A DNA stretch of 64,000 nucleotides from the NCBI GenBank assembly GCA_024291935.2, contig CM044311.1:23335001-23399000 (forward strand), in the 5' to 3' direction. The notes below the pieces were generated by a model. That model was not told the DNA's origin and ran no database searches. It was given only the letters and a program-made list of their open reading frames with translations. Source of the stretch: Okapia johnstoni (taxonomy: Eukaryota > Chordata > Mammalia > Artiodactyla > Giraffidae). This document shows, one piece after another, positions 54,816 through 64,000 of the stretch. Numbering within the stretch: position 1 is the first letter of the stretch; every line of letters begins with the position of its first letter. A program made the translations under genes and the position numbers.

Positions 54816-55329
54816 AATGATGAAAGAAATAAAAATGGAATATATCACTTTCTGCCCCATTAGTATGTAACCTCTATGATAAAGTGTATGGAGGTAGGTA
54901 TTATGTCAGTGCCAAAAATGAAAATGAATAAAATGAGATGATTTTATTCAGATCAAAATTAGTAGATGTTATCTAAGTCTGACTGTAATGGTGGGTACCA
55001 GAGTCAGGCAGGACTCTTCTTTTTCCTCTGCATATAGCTAGCAGTCTTTATGAACCTAAAGAGATGATGAAGTTGGTAATAAAAGGTCATTTTAACAAGA
55101 TTTTCTTTACCTGCTCAAAGACAGAATAGTGGTTCCTGCCCCAAAATAGCATTCTAAGCATTCTAACTATCTTGTGTCATCTGTGATGAGCAATTGACAG
55201 GTGGTACTTATGTTTCTGAATAACCACTTTGGAGAAACATGCATACCTTCCTTAGTAAAATGGAACTGTTTCATTAGCACCTTTCTTAAGGAATTTTACA
55301 TCCTGATGTAGAAATAAATTTCCCTGCAA
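54816..55329. other. Unassigned interval
   Basis: Nothing recognised. Confidence 0.5.
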
Positions 55330-55520
55330 CAGAAAGAATCCACCAGCAATGCAGGAGACGTGGGTTTGATCCCTGGGTCAGGAAGATACCCTGGATATTG
55401 GAAATGGCAACCCATTCCAGTATTCTTGTTTGGGGAATCTCATGGACAGAGGAGACTGGAAGGCTACAGTTCATGTGGTCACAAAAGTGTTGGACATAAC
55501 TTAGCAACTAAACAACATAT
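55330..55520 (+). mobile_element. Bov-tA SINE, sense, head truncated
   Basis: Begins inside the head at CAGAAAGAATCCACCAGC; B-box GGGTTTGATCCCTGGG; end GGACATAACTTAGCAACTAA. The body has ATTGG where GAGAA is usual. Confidence 0.92.
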
Positions 55521-56006
55521 AAAAAGAAATAAAAGGTGTGGAACAATGTATCTTGTGGTAACAGGCAATGTGGATGTTGTTAGGAAAATATCAAAATTTA
55601 CTGAGATAACTCAACCCAACTACTCAGAAAATAATCTAACTGGATAAGGATTCTGTTTAAAAAGTTAGGTAAAGTTTGGGGACAAGTGACATACCATCAG
55701 TCTACTTGGTGCACTCATAGGAGAGGGAATTCCAGACAATGGGAGCACTCTTTCACTTTATGGGATATATAGACTTTCTGGGCACTCAGACATGAAGAGT
55801 TTCTCAGCACTCCTGGACTTAAGGAAATGCTGAAGAAGAGACTTGCGTCCTAAATTGGATCATCTATGACATAAGATATTGCTAACTGCATAAGTAAGAG
55901 ACATTTTCTAGAACTCTCGGACACTGTGATTTCAGGGGCTTCTCAGCAGTTGAAATACTTTTCCGCTTTTATGAGTAGAACACTGCTCTGTGAAGCATGA
56001 ATGTTT
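55521..56006. other. Unassigned interval
   Basis: Nothing recognised. Confidence 0.5.
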
Positions 56007-56219
56007 GTTGTTGTTGTTTGGTAGTCTCTCAGTCATGTCTGACTCTTTTGCGACCCCATTGACTGTAGCCCACCAGGCTCCTCTGTCCATGGGATTTCCT
56101 AGGCAAGAATACTGGAGTGGGTTGCCAGTTTCTCCTCCAGGGATCTTCCCAACCCAGGGATCGAATTTGTGTCTCCTGCATTGGCAGGTGGATTCTTTAC
56201 CACTGAGCCACCAGGTAAA
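56007..56219 (-). mobile_element. Bov-tA SINE, antisense, with (TTG)n tail
   Basis: Reversed tail GTTGTTGTTG, body GTCATGTCTGACTCTTTTGC, head end ACCACTGAGCCACCAGG. AATGTTT occurs on both sides (56000-56006, 56226-56232) and may be a short TSD. Confidence 0.94.
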
Positions 56220-56334
56220 CTTTTAAATGTTTTTCCCTTGAGATTAAAAGCAAATACTTGGTTAGGACAGAAATGCATAATTAATTCTGTTTTAAAACTT
56301 TCTCAGGTGAAACCAATTTTTTATTTCTATTAAT

Positions 56335-56580
56335 ATTTGTATCTTTAACTGAAATATTCTTTACATATAACATTGTACACATTTAAGGTGTAAAACAGGT
56401 TGATTTGACACATTTATATGTCATAATATGATGGCCATTGTGCCAATACTTAGCATTTCTATCGCATCACATAATCATCCTTTATCTTTTGAGGATAATT
56501 GAGATCCAGTCTTATCCAGTTTGATGGTTAAAATACAATATTGAAGTCTATGTTCACCATACTGAGTATTAGAAACTGAT
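56335..56580 (-). mobile_element. Old L1M 3' UTR fragment, antisense (tentative)
   Basis: ACATTTAAGGTGTAAAACAG, GGTTGATTTGACACATTTAT, TGATGGCCATTGTGCC and TCTATGTTCACCATACTG follow an old L1 3' UTR in reverse. Confidence 0.6.
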
Positions 56581-57776
56581 TTTTGAATCATTGATTCCAT
56601 AGTATTCTCCTGATTTTCTCTTTCTGACATTCAAGCAATTTGGATGTTGGAAATTAACATGATTTTCCCAAATTTCTTACATCTTTTTTTATAGTTCACA
56701 ATCCTTTTTCCCGTTGGGAGCAATCTTCACATGCCTGTTAGTTTAGTTTTCAGCAATATCCATTTTGCTATTTAGTCTAAGAATTTCAAAAAAACGATTT
56801 TACTCTATTTGTCTGTGTAGGGTTAAAGCCATAGTTCCTTTTAGATCCAATCTAATCATTTTGTTTTTCTTTGTGTTCAAATGTTGCTCTTCATTGAGCC
56901 TGTTGTTTCTCTGTTTTGGTGTCTGCTTTCTTGTCTTGCTTCATCAGTCTCGATATTGTTTTGTGGGGATTTCCTGCTGAGAACTGAGACTCCATCGCAC
57001 AGCTTACTGTCGACATTAACACGCCTTTACTCCTCTGCTGACTTCATCAACTTCATGTTAGTATTACAGACAACTCTTGCCTAGAAGATAGCAATTACCA
57101 AGTGTTTTATTTTTCATTTCAAGAACTTACTGAAAGTACATGTCAAGACCTTTTGTACTATTTGCCTCAAAATTCTCTCTTTTCTATGTCCACAATCATA
57201 AACAATTTTATTATAATTCTTACCTGATCCTAACCAAGCCTTCACATTCATTTATCCACCTGAAGCCAAACTTTAAAATCTCAATCAATATCTCTTCCCC
57301 TTCTGCTGAGGTAGTATTCTCTTTTACCGTGGCAGGAAATGAATACAGGCTTATCTCATCAACTTGTTTGAGTATAATAATACATAGCGAATCAGCATTC
57401 AATATTGCTCATGATTGAACACAATCTTGGGGAACACAGAGATATTGAATGTCTTGTGCTGTTTTCATCGCAAGTATAGTCAAGTAAGCCCTGCTGCTGG
57501 ATAAATGTCTGGTTATTGAGAAATCTCTGTTCTTTCTTCGAGATACCGGCCCAGGGAATTGCCTCTCTCTTCTTGGATAACCCATTCTCAGTGCTTTCCA
57601 ATGGAAGTCAGGTAGCGCTGTAAAGGCTCACTTTCTATTTAGAGAGCCACCTATAAACCAAAAACCTTAAAAGCTTTATTAGTTTTGTATCTAATTGTGA
57701 CTCAATTCTAGTTGAGTTTATACTATGTTTTTAAAAGTGCAAATAACTGGCTATCAGATCATTTTTTGACTTACAG
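56581..57776. other. Unassigned interval
   Basis: 1.2 kb without a recognised repeat, with moderate GC in 57280-57620. Small frames on both strands (56765-57418 plus; 57220-57601 minus) have no recognisable domain. It ends with a pyrimidine patch before the exon-like segment. Confidence 0.45.
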
Positions 57777-57835
57777 ACAGGACAGCGGACTTCGAGGAAG
57801 CAGAAAAGCCCCAGACAAAAGTTGCTAACAGAAAG
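57777..57835 (+). other. Exon-like 59-nt segment (weaker candidate)
   Basis: CATTTTTTGACTTACAG (AG at 57775-57776) precedes and AAAG/GTAAATG follows. Two of three frames are open. GC content is higher than the flanks. No protein family recognised. The donor is only fair and an alternative acceptor AG sits 4 bases downstream. Confidence 0.22.
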
Positions 57836-58265
57836 GTAAATGATTCTGTTAGAAGATAAGCCTCAAGGAAGTTGTAACCTTGACTAAGGTGGGCCCAATT
57901 TATTTTAACCTCTTTGGAGAATAAAAGTTCAAAAAAAAAAAAAAAAACTACTCATATAGCTGCTTTCATTAGAAAGACTCATACTGTGCTTGAATAGAAT
58001 AATTTGGGTTTAAAACGATCTGTTCTTTGAAGAATCATTGAATTTTATGTACTGAATTTTTTCTGCCTGAAAACACTTTCTTTAAATATTATATGAAATA
58101 TATATAAATTATATAAAATAATTAATTATAAAATTTAATTATATAAAATATTTGCAGTTTCATTCTGTAATATGCATTGTAAAAAAAGCAAAAACAAATT
58201 TTTTCTTTCCCATTTCCATTCTGAAATTTTGAGTTTGCAATTATTGCATTTATTTATTTATGATA
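57836..58265. other. Unassigned interval with poly-A run
   Basis: An 18-nt A run at about 57930-57947 could be the tail of an old retroposon whose body is not recognised. AT-rich ATATAAA stretches follow (58085-58150). Confidence 0.45.
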
Positions 58266-58552
58266 ACTGGAGAAGGCAATGGCACCCCACTCCAGTACTC
58301 TTGCCTGGAAAATCCCATGGATGGAGGAGCCTGGTAGGCTACAGTCCATGGGGTCGCTAAGAGTCGGACACGACTGAGCGACTTCACTCTCACTTTTCAC
58401 TTACATGCATTGGAGAAGGAAATGGCAACCCACTCCAGTGTTCTTGCCTGGAGAATCCCAGGGACAGAGGAGCCTGGTGGGCTGCCATCTATGGGGTCAC
58501 ACAGAGTCGGACATGACTCAAGCGACTTAGCAGCTTAGCCGCAGCAGCCAGG
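58266..58552 (+). mobile_element. BOV-A2 SINE dimer, sense
   Basis: Two Bov-A bodies in tandem without the tRNA head: monomer 1 from CTGGAGAAGGCAATGGC to GAGCGACTTCACTCTCAC, monomer 2 from CATTGGAGAAGGAAATGGC to CAAGCGACTTAGCAGC, ending in a worn GCAGCAGC run. Low divergence from the family suggests a fairly young insertion. Confidence 0.95.
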
Positions 58553-59220
58553 TCCTGAAAATTTAAGGTGGCCTATACAAAGCTTAACAAGCAGGAAGAT
58601 TTATGCTTAGTCTGAATTTTCAAAATCATTATTCTTTCTTAAAACAAAACTATTAGTACAAGCTTAGTATATTAATACAGGTAATATCTCACATATTCAC
58701 CTCCATATAACTCAGGTCAGTCCTGAACAGTGAGAATTTTACATGGTGTCTCTGAAGCTGAAAGACTTCTTTGTTTAGATCTAATTCTAAGAAGGTCAGA
58801 ACAACCTGAAATCACCCATCTTCATCATTGGTAATTCTTATACTTGAAAGCAGTTTTTGATCTTGAACTTGTACTCTATTACAGCATTTTAATCCACATA
58901 ATAGCATCATTTAAATACAGATAGAATGATTTAATGGAAATGAGAATTTTTAAAAACTGTCATTCACCCACTTTTATAAGTTTCTTTCCAATAATTTGAA
59001 TAATTTTCTTAGTTTATTTTTTCCATATTGATGAACACTCTAATATTTGAAACAATGATTAGATGGATGAGAGATAAATAATGACATTTTAAGTTTTCAA
59101 ATCATTAATGTTACTAACAAGTAGCTCATATTTACAATTTCCTCCACAGTTTCTTTAGTAACTTCAAAATAGTATAGCTTCTTTTTTATTGTGTATAATC
59201 CACTATTGCAGTTATAATCA
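58553..59220. other. Unassigned interval
   Basis: Nothing recognised. Confidence 0.5.
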
Positions 59221-59224
59221 GTAG

Positions 59225-59330
59225 TGTTATTCCCACTTTTCAAATGAGTAAATTAAGGCTGAAAAGATTATATGACTTTTTAAGGTCAAATTGTTAATTG
59301 TTGAAGTTGTAAGTTGTAAATGACTCTTAG
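59225..59330 (-). mobile_element. MIR SINE fragment, antisense
   Basis: GTTATTCCCACTTTTCAAAT, GAGTAAATTAAGGCTGAAAA and TATGACTTTTTAAGGTCAAA match the reversed MIR core. Confidence 0.75.
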
Positions 59331-59374
59331 ATGCCATCATTTATCTTAAAATCGTTCAATTATTACCATGATAA

Positions 59375-59412
59375 ACACACACATATATACACACATACAT
59401 ATGTGTGTGTGT
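59375..59412. repeat. (AC)n/(GT)n inverted microsatellite
   Basis: ACACACATACATATGTGTGT: an AC run followed by a GT run, which can fold back on itself. Confidence 0.88.
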
Positions 59413-61934
59413 AAAAAGAATGCCTTTACTCTTAATGTTCTGAAAGTGAAGATTGTTTTACTTTTCAACTCAGAGCTCACTGTACTATTTCAATACGAGA
59501 ACACATTTTCTGTATTCCTTGATAAAAATTTCTATATTTATAGATAAAAATGAAATCACTTTCTATTTTAATGCAGATTCTCTTCCCTATCAGTTTTCTT
59601 CACCTTCTTGTGTTCCTTTAGATACTTATCTATGTTATCATTCCATCTGCTTGGCTCAATCATCATCTTTTTCTTCTTTTTCTCTCAGTCATCATCTTTA
59701 AACTCACTGTGATGTGTTCTGAGTGTTTTCCTAAGATCTATTGGCCAACTAATTAACTAATAAGTAATTAGCTTATTAATTAATAAGTAACTAATTAACA
59801 TTCTATCACTTTTTAATTTAAATGCAGATATTATTTGTTTCTGCGATTTATGTATAGTAAAAATGTTCTAGGCCCATTATGAACTCTACTTCTTTTTTCT
59901 CTTTGAGTAATTGAACTATATTTATTGCACAATAAGTTTTGGACTGCTTTAAATCTCTAGATTCTGGATGTGAATTTTTTCTTTTATCGTGAAAATTCAG
60001 TGTCAAAGGAAAAGATTCACACTCATGCTTTTCAGTTCCTGTGTGAACCCTTGTGTAAAGGAATTGTCTTCACAAGGAGTCTCAGGAGGCCCTGGGTTGT
60101 AGAAGGCTTTATGGAGGTTGGGAGCACATTCTTCTCTGCTGGGGCCTGTGCTGCGTTGTCCACAGTCAATTTTGCGTCAGTCTCGGCCCCAACTGTGGTT
60201 TCTCTCTGCATAGCGTGGAAGAAACAAGGGAATTCCTTTTCAGGGTCCTATTTTCTTTAAAACTTTGGGCTGGAGTTTGCCAATAAGAGAACTCATCCAA
60301 TATATAAAGGGTATTGTCTTCCATACTCATGGGCATACTGAAGAATCACTGTAGCTTCTCAGCAAACAAGTAAGGAAAAGCATTATTTTCCTGCCACTGA
60401 CTGAGGCAGCTAACAGGAGCTTCTAACCATTCGTCAAGCCCCTGAAAACCACCCAATCTAATTCTTAAGATGAAGATGTTAGGTTTGCTTCTCTCACTCC
60501 CACCTGTAGTGGTTTTGCATTTGGTGACGATTTCTTCAACTGTAACTGCCCTACAACTCCCCACAATCTCATCTCAATACATTTTTTTGGACCCCTTATT
60601 TCATTAAAGTGACTTTGTTTTCCTAATGGAATCAAGATTGATATGTCCCTATAGAAACTCTATATATATGAACAGATTTTTATGTTAGTTCTTTAAATAG
60701 AGGATTTGTCACCAGAATATTTGGGGTTCAGGCTTAGGCGTCTGTTTAGTCCGATATCACTCATCATCTTTCACTTCAGTTGGCTTCCCAGTCCTAATGA
60801 GAAGTATCTTTGCCACTCATGGTTAGGGTCATTTATTTTGGTTTTGTCATGGTATGTGGCCTTGTATCCACCATCACTTCATGGGAGTTGAATACCCAGA
60901 ACGTTTGGATTCCATAACCCCTTGCTGTTAAGGCATCTTAACATCACCCTTTGTTAACTTCAAGCTTGATCCTCTCCTTTCCTGTCTTATAAATTATATA
61001 TAAAGTAAGTTATATTTGTATAAATATATATTCATTATATATTACATATTATACATATTTTTACATATTATTTTCACTGTTTGTATATCTCACTGCTCCA
61101 TGATTTCTTTACTAATGTATACTGCTTTTTCAGGATAATTCTGGTAATGCAACAAACATTTTAAATCGTCTGTCACATGATTTATACTGATACCATATTT
61201 TAGTAGAAAATCCTGATGTGTGCTAATCGTGAAGAAAGCTCTAACCTGCAGACCCAGAAGTCTAAGTCCCATTTCTCACTATGTTTCTCATGAGGGGAGT
61301 AGCTGAAACAAGCTTCTACAATCCTCAGTATGTTCCTCATTTACAAAGTATCGTTAGTATCGAACATCTCCCACTTTAAAGATTTGAGTCTTTGATTCAA
61401 ATAAGTATAATATTTTTGTATGTACTGGAGAAAACATATTTCAGAGATGGTCTTGAGAGTAGAGGAAATAATATTTGCTCTTTGATTGTTAAAATATGAC
61501 CTCCAAAGTGCTCTGGCTTTTTGCAGCATCAAATTCTTTCATGTGTCTGGATTATCTGCCTTTAACAGCTCTGTCAGTTTGTGAGCTCGACTACACAGCC
61601 TAATCAGGGCTCAAAAAATGGCAAGAATGATAACCCAGACTTAGCTAAAGTCACTGTCACTTCAGTTTACCACTGTCCTGGTAAATAAGAAATATAATAC
61701 AAAGGATACACAAGATGAAGATGTGTTGCAGGAAGGAAATAGCTCCTGGTGCCTCCCAAAGGCCCTCCTAAGGGAGACTGAGGTAAAATTCATTGTTGAA
61801 TAAATGCATGTAGAATGAAGCATTGAGCGGGTCAGAAAAAAATGAACAGTGGATCTGCTGTCTTTTGTAACTTGAAGCTAAGGTAGGGATTCTGTCTGTA
61901 TTAAAAAGCAAGTCTTTTTTGTTGTTGTTGTTGT
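59413..61934. other. Long unassigned interval
   Basis: 2.5 kb, the longest stretch with almost no recognised repeat. Small frames on both strands (59453-59701, 59970-60260, 60346-60564, 60706-60891, 61090-61272, 61341-61532) show no known domain. TATA-rich patch at 60994-61075. TTGTTGAATAAATGCATG at about 61794 may be an L2-end trace. GC rises moderately at 60050-60560. Confidence 0.4.
59745..59805. repeat. Palindromic TAATTAA cluster
   Basis: A perfect 16-bp palindrome CTTATTAATTAATAAG at 59772-59787 inside a run of AACTAATTAAC and AATAAGTAA motifs. Confidence 0.9.
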
Positions 61935-62710
61935 TTAATTAATTTTTATTGGAGTATATTTGCTTTACAATGTGGTGTTAGTTTCTGCTGTACAGAAAAG
62001 TGAATTATCTATATGTATACATATATCCCGTCTTTTGGGTTTCCTTCCCATTTAGGTCACCACAGAGCACTCAGTAGAGTTCCCTGAGCTATACACTAGG
62101 TTCTCATTAGTTATCTATTTTATACATGGTATCAATAGTGAATATATGCAAAACCCAATCTCTCAGTCATCTCACTCCCTGCTTTTATGTACTCGGTGTC
62201 TCTGTTTCTGTTTTGCAAATAAGATCATCTATACAATTTTGCTGCTGCTGCTGCTGCTGCTAAGTCGCTTCAGTCATGTCCGACTCTGTGCAACCCCATA
62301 GACGGAAGCATACCAGGCTCCCCCGTCCCAAGGATTCTCCAGGCAAGAACACTGGGTTGCCATTTCCTTCTCCAATGCATGAAAGTCAAAAGTGAAAGTG
62401 AAGTCGCTCAGTCGTGTCCGACTCTTAGCGACCCCATGGACTGCAGCCCACCAAGCTCCTCTGTCCGTGGGATTTTCCTGGCAAGAGTACTGAAGTGGGG
62501 TGCCATTACCATTTTGCTAGATTCCACTTATATGTGTTAATATATAATATTTGTTTTTCTCTTTCGGACTTACTTCACTCTGTGTGACAGTCTCTAGTTC
62601 CATCCATTCCTCTGCAAATGAACCAATTTCATTCCTTTTTATGGCCTAGTGGTATTCCACTGTATATATGTACTTGCATCTTTATGCATTTGTTGATGAA
62701 CATTTAGATT
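61935..62710 (-). mobile_element. Ruminant L1 3' end, antisense, split by BOV-A2
   Basis: AATTTTTATTGGAGTATATT, GTTTCTGCTGTACAGAAAAG, TTAGGTCACCACAGAGC, GTTATCTATTTTATACATGG; after the SINE it resumes with AGATTCCACTTATATGTG and TTCATTCCTTTTTATGGCC. Preceded by a TTGTTGTTGTTG run (61919-61935). Less diverged than the L1M pieces elsewhere. Confidence 0.92.
62244..62510 (-). mobile_element. BOV-A2 SINE dimer with (TGC)n, antisense, nested in L1
   Basis: GCTGCTGCTGCTAAGTCGC, monomer 2 body, TTCTCCAATGCATGAAAGTC linker, then AGTCGCTCAGTCGTGTCC and the monomer 1 body. The L1 target ATTTTGCT is duplicated at 62236-62243 and 62511-62518. Near consensus, hence young. Confidence 0.96.
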
Positions 62711-63479
62711 GTAAAAAACAAATATGTTCTTTTATACTTCAGCAGAATGTTTCCTTCTGGCACATTTGATATCATGTATCAAGCCACTATATAATGTATA
62801 ATCAAGCCACTACCTATCACAATATTTTTAATAGTTAGAAATCAGTTTGAAAAATTATTACATCTAATTTTATAAACACCTTAAGGAAACATACACTTTA
62901 AATTTTATAAGCAATGGTATGGTTAGCTCTGAGTCTTACTGAGTGAAAGCTAAAAATTAATTGTATTTTAAATTGTATTTTCTTTTGATTTTATTAAAGT
63001 AAAAGGTACATATTAAGTATGTGGCAGTCTAGAATGACCTAAGGTAATTAAAAATAATAGTAATTAACAGTTATAAGTTCTAGTATTAGCAAATAATGAC
63101 TATATTATTTATAATTATGTGAATATTATGTTATAAACCAATACTTATTAAAATGTTAAGCAATTTAGCTATAATTTAATAGATAAGTCATAGGAATGTT
63201 AACTATTTTAACTTATTTTTTATTAATAAACTAGTAAGGTAAATACAGAAAAAATTATCTGCATCTATCTTGTATATAAATTGTGTCTTTAAGGTGTTCC
63301 AAATTATTTATACAAAGCGAATTATCCACAAAGATACATCTGTAATTTGCAGACACTTGAAAAATAAGCTCACATAAAACTGGAGTGCACTAACTTGAAA
63401 CGTAGTATGAGGAATAAAGAGCTAAAATCAGTGGACATTTCAAATCTGGTTCATTGGTTTTCCTTATAACCTGCCTCAA
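62711..63479. other. Unassigned AT-rich interval
   Basis: Nothing recognised. Includes a small repeat of ATCAAGCCACTA near 62777 and 62801. Confidence 0.5.
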
Positions 63480-63775
63480 ATTGCCTTGTTAATATTTGTG
63501 AAAAATTAAAGCGGACTACAAATTCTTTGATATTTTCCCACCCAGATGTGGTGTTGATATTCAGTATGGGAGATTTCTATGCTTTGACCGATAGTAAACG
63601 TCAGAAATAATGCTGTGATATGTTCTAGGCTAAAGCCTTAGAAAAGTGGCAATTCTCATTTTCTATATTTTGGAATAATCTTTCTCAAAACCCAGCCATA
63701 TTCTAGGAAGAGCCCCAGATAGTTTCAAGGAGATGCCCATTAGGAAAGATGACAAGATGCGTGACTGGCAACCCT
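63480..63775 (+). mobile_element. MLT1-type MaLR LTR fragment, sense
   Basis: ACAAATTCTTTGATATTTTCC, CTTTGACCGATAGTAAACG, CAGAAATAATGCTGTGATAT and TTCTAGGCTAAAGCC follow the MLT1 LTR order. The 3' part is lost before an 11-nt T run. Confidence 0.7.
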
Positions 63776-63824
63776 AGCTCAGCCCTCATTTTTTTTTTTT
63801 AAATAGATAATTTTCATACATTTT

Positions 63825-64000
63825 GTTTAGTTGCTAAGACATGTCTGACTCTTTTTGCAACCCCATGGACTGTAGCCCACCAGGCTCTCTGCCCATGGGA
63901 CTTCCCAGGCAAGGATGCTGGAGTGGGTTGTCATTTTCTCCTCAAGAGGATCTTCCTGACCCAGGGATCAAATCTGCACGGGAAGTCTCATGTACTGGCA
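63825..64000 (-). mobile_element. Bov-tA SINE, antisense, cut by window end
   Basis: TTGCTAAGACATGTCTGACTC through GATCTTCCTGACCCAGGG. The tRNA-like end is disturbed (CACGGGAAGTCTCATG) and the element runs off the window. Confidence 0.92.

Noticed and set aside
62244..62262. (CTG)n as an expandable disease-type triplet repeat
   Set aside because: It is the standard tail of BOV-A2 elements, with only about six units, and also occurs at 32090 and 45977.

Overview
The window looks like about 64 kb of AT-rich nuclear DNA from a ruminant, most likely a bovid. The evidence is its repeats. There are about 40 Bov-A / Bov-tA / BOV-A2 SINE pieces (tRNA-like head, Bov-A body), eleven pieces of the RTE-type LINE BovB, one CHR-2-type SINE of the whale/hippo/ruminant lineage, ruminant L1 3' ends, and older mammalian layers (MIR, L2, L1M, MaLR LTRs, mariner, Tigger-like and hAT-like DNA elements). 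The sequence alone does not separate cattle, sheep and goat. No protein-coding gene, rRNA, tRNA gene, CRISPR array or bacterial feature could be supported. The window reads as a gene desert or the inside of a very large intron. Nearly all long open frames are repeat-derived; the longest recognisable protein remnants are broken BovB reverse-transcriptase pieces.

Layout: 1-8.6 kb holds scattered SINEs, a mariner MITE, two antisense BovB copies and unassigned DNA. 8.6-11.6 kb is a very degraded sense L1, followed by an old LTR split by a BovB copy with a 9-bp target-site duplication (TSD). 12.9-16.2 kb holds a striking 72-nt near-perfect hairpin (13355-13426), a MaLR-type LTR, a Tigger-like fragment and an AT microsatellite. 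16.2-26.6 kb is mostly unassigned, with SINEs, MIR and L1 ends. 26.8-31.6 kb is old antisense L1 material, with a 195-bp tandem duplication carrying mariner MITEs, a sense BovB with an 11-bp TSD and a possible retrocopy. 31.6-43.5 kb is SINE-rich, with three antisense BovB copies at 35.8-39.1 kb, a CHR-2 SINE and a perfect 123-bp tandem duplication. 43.9-45.5 kb is degraded L1. 45.9-46.3 kb is a DNA transposon split by two SINEs. 48.3-49.9 kb is the longest BovB. 52.6-61.9 kb is the least repeat-dense part and holds the two best exon-like segments (53201-53272, 57777-57835). The end has an antisense L1 with a BOV-A2 inside it, an MLT1-type LTR and a SINE cut by the window edge.

No pathway or operon is present. 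The sequence records successive layers of transposition: MIR/L2/L1M/MaLR first, then mariner, L1 and CHR-2, then BovB and Bov-A/BOV-A2, plus several local tandem duplications. I found no convincing new biological system. The items most worth checking are the 72-nt hairpin, the 72-nt exon-like segment with strong splice signals, and the 123-bp identical duplication. Family names come from recognition by eye, and boundaries are approximate unless a TSD is given.
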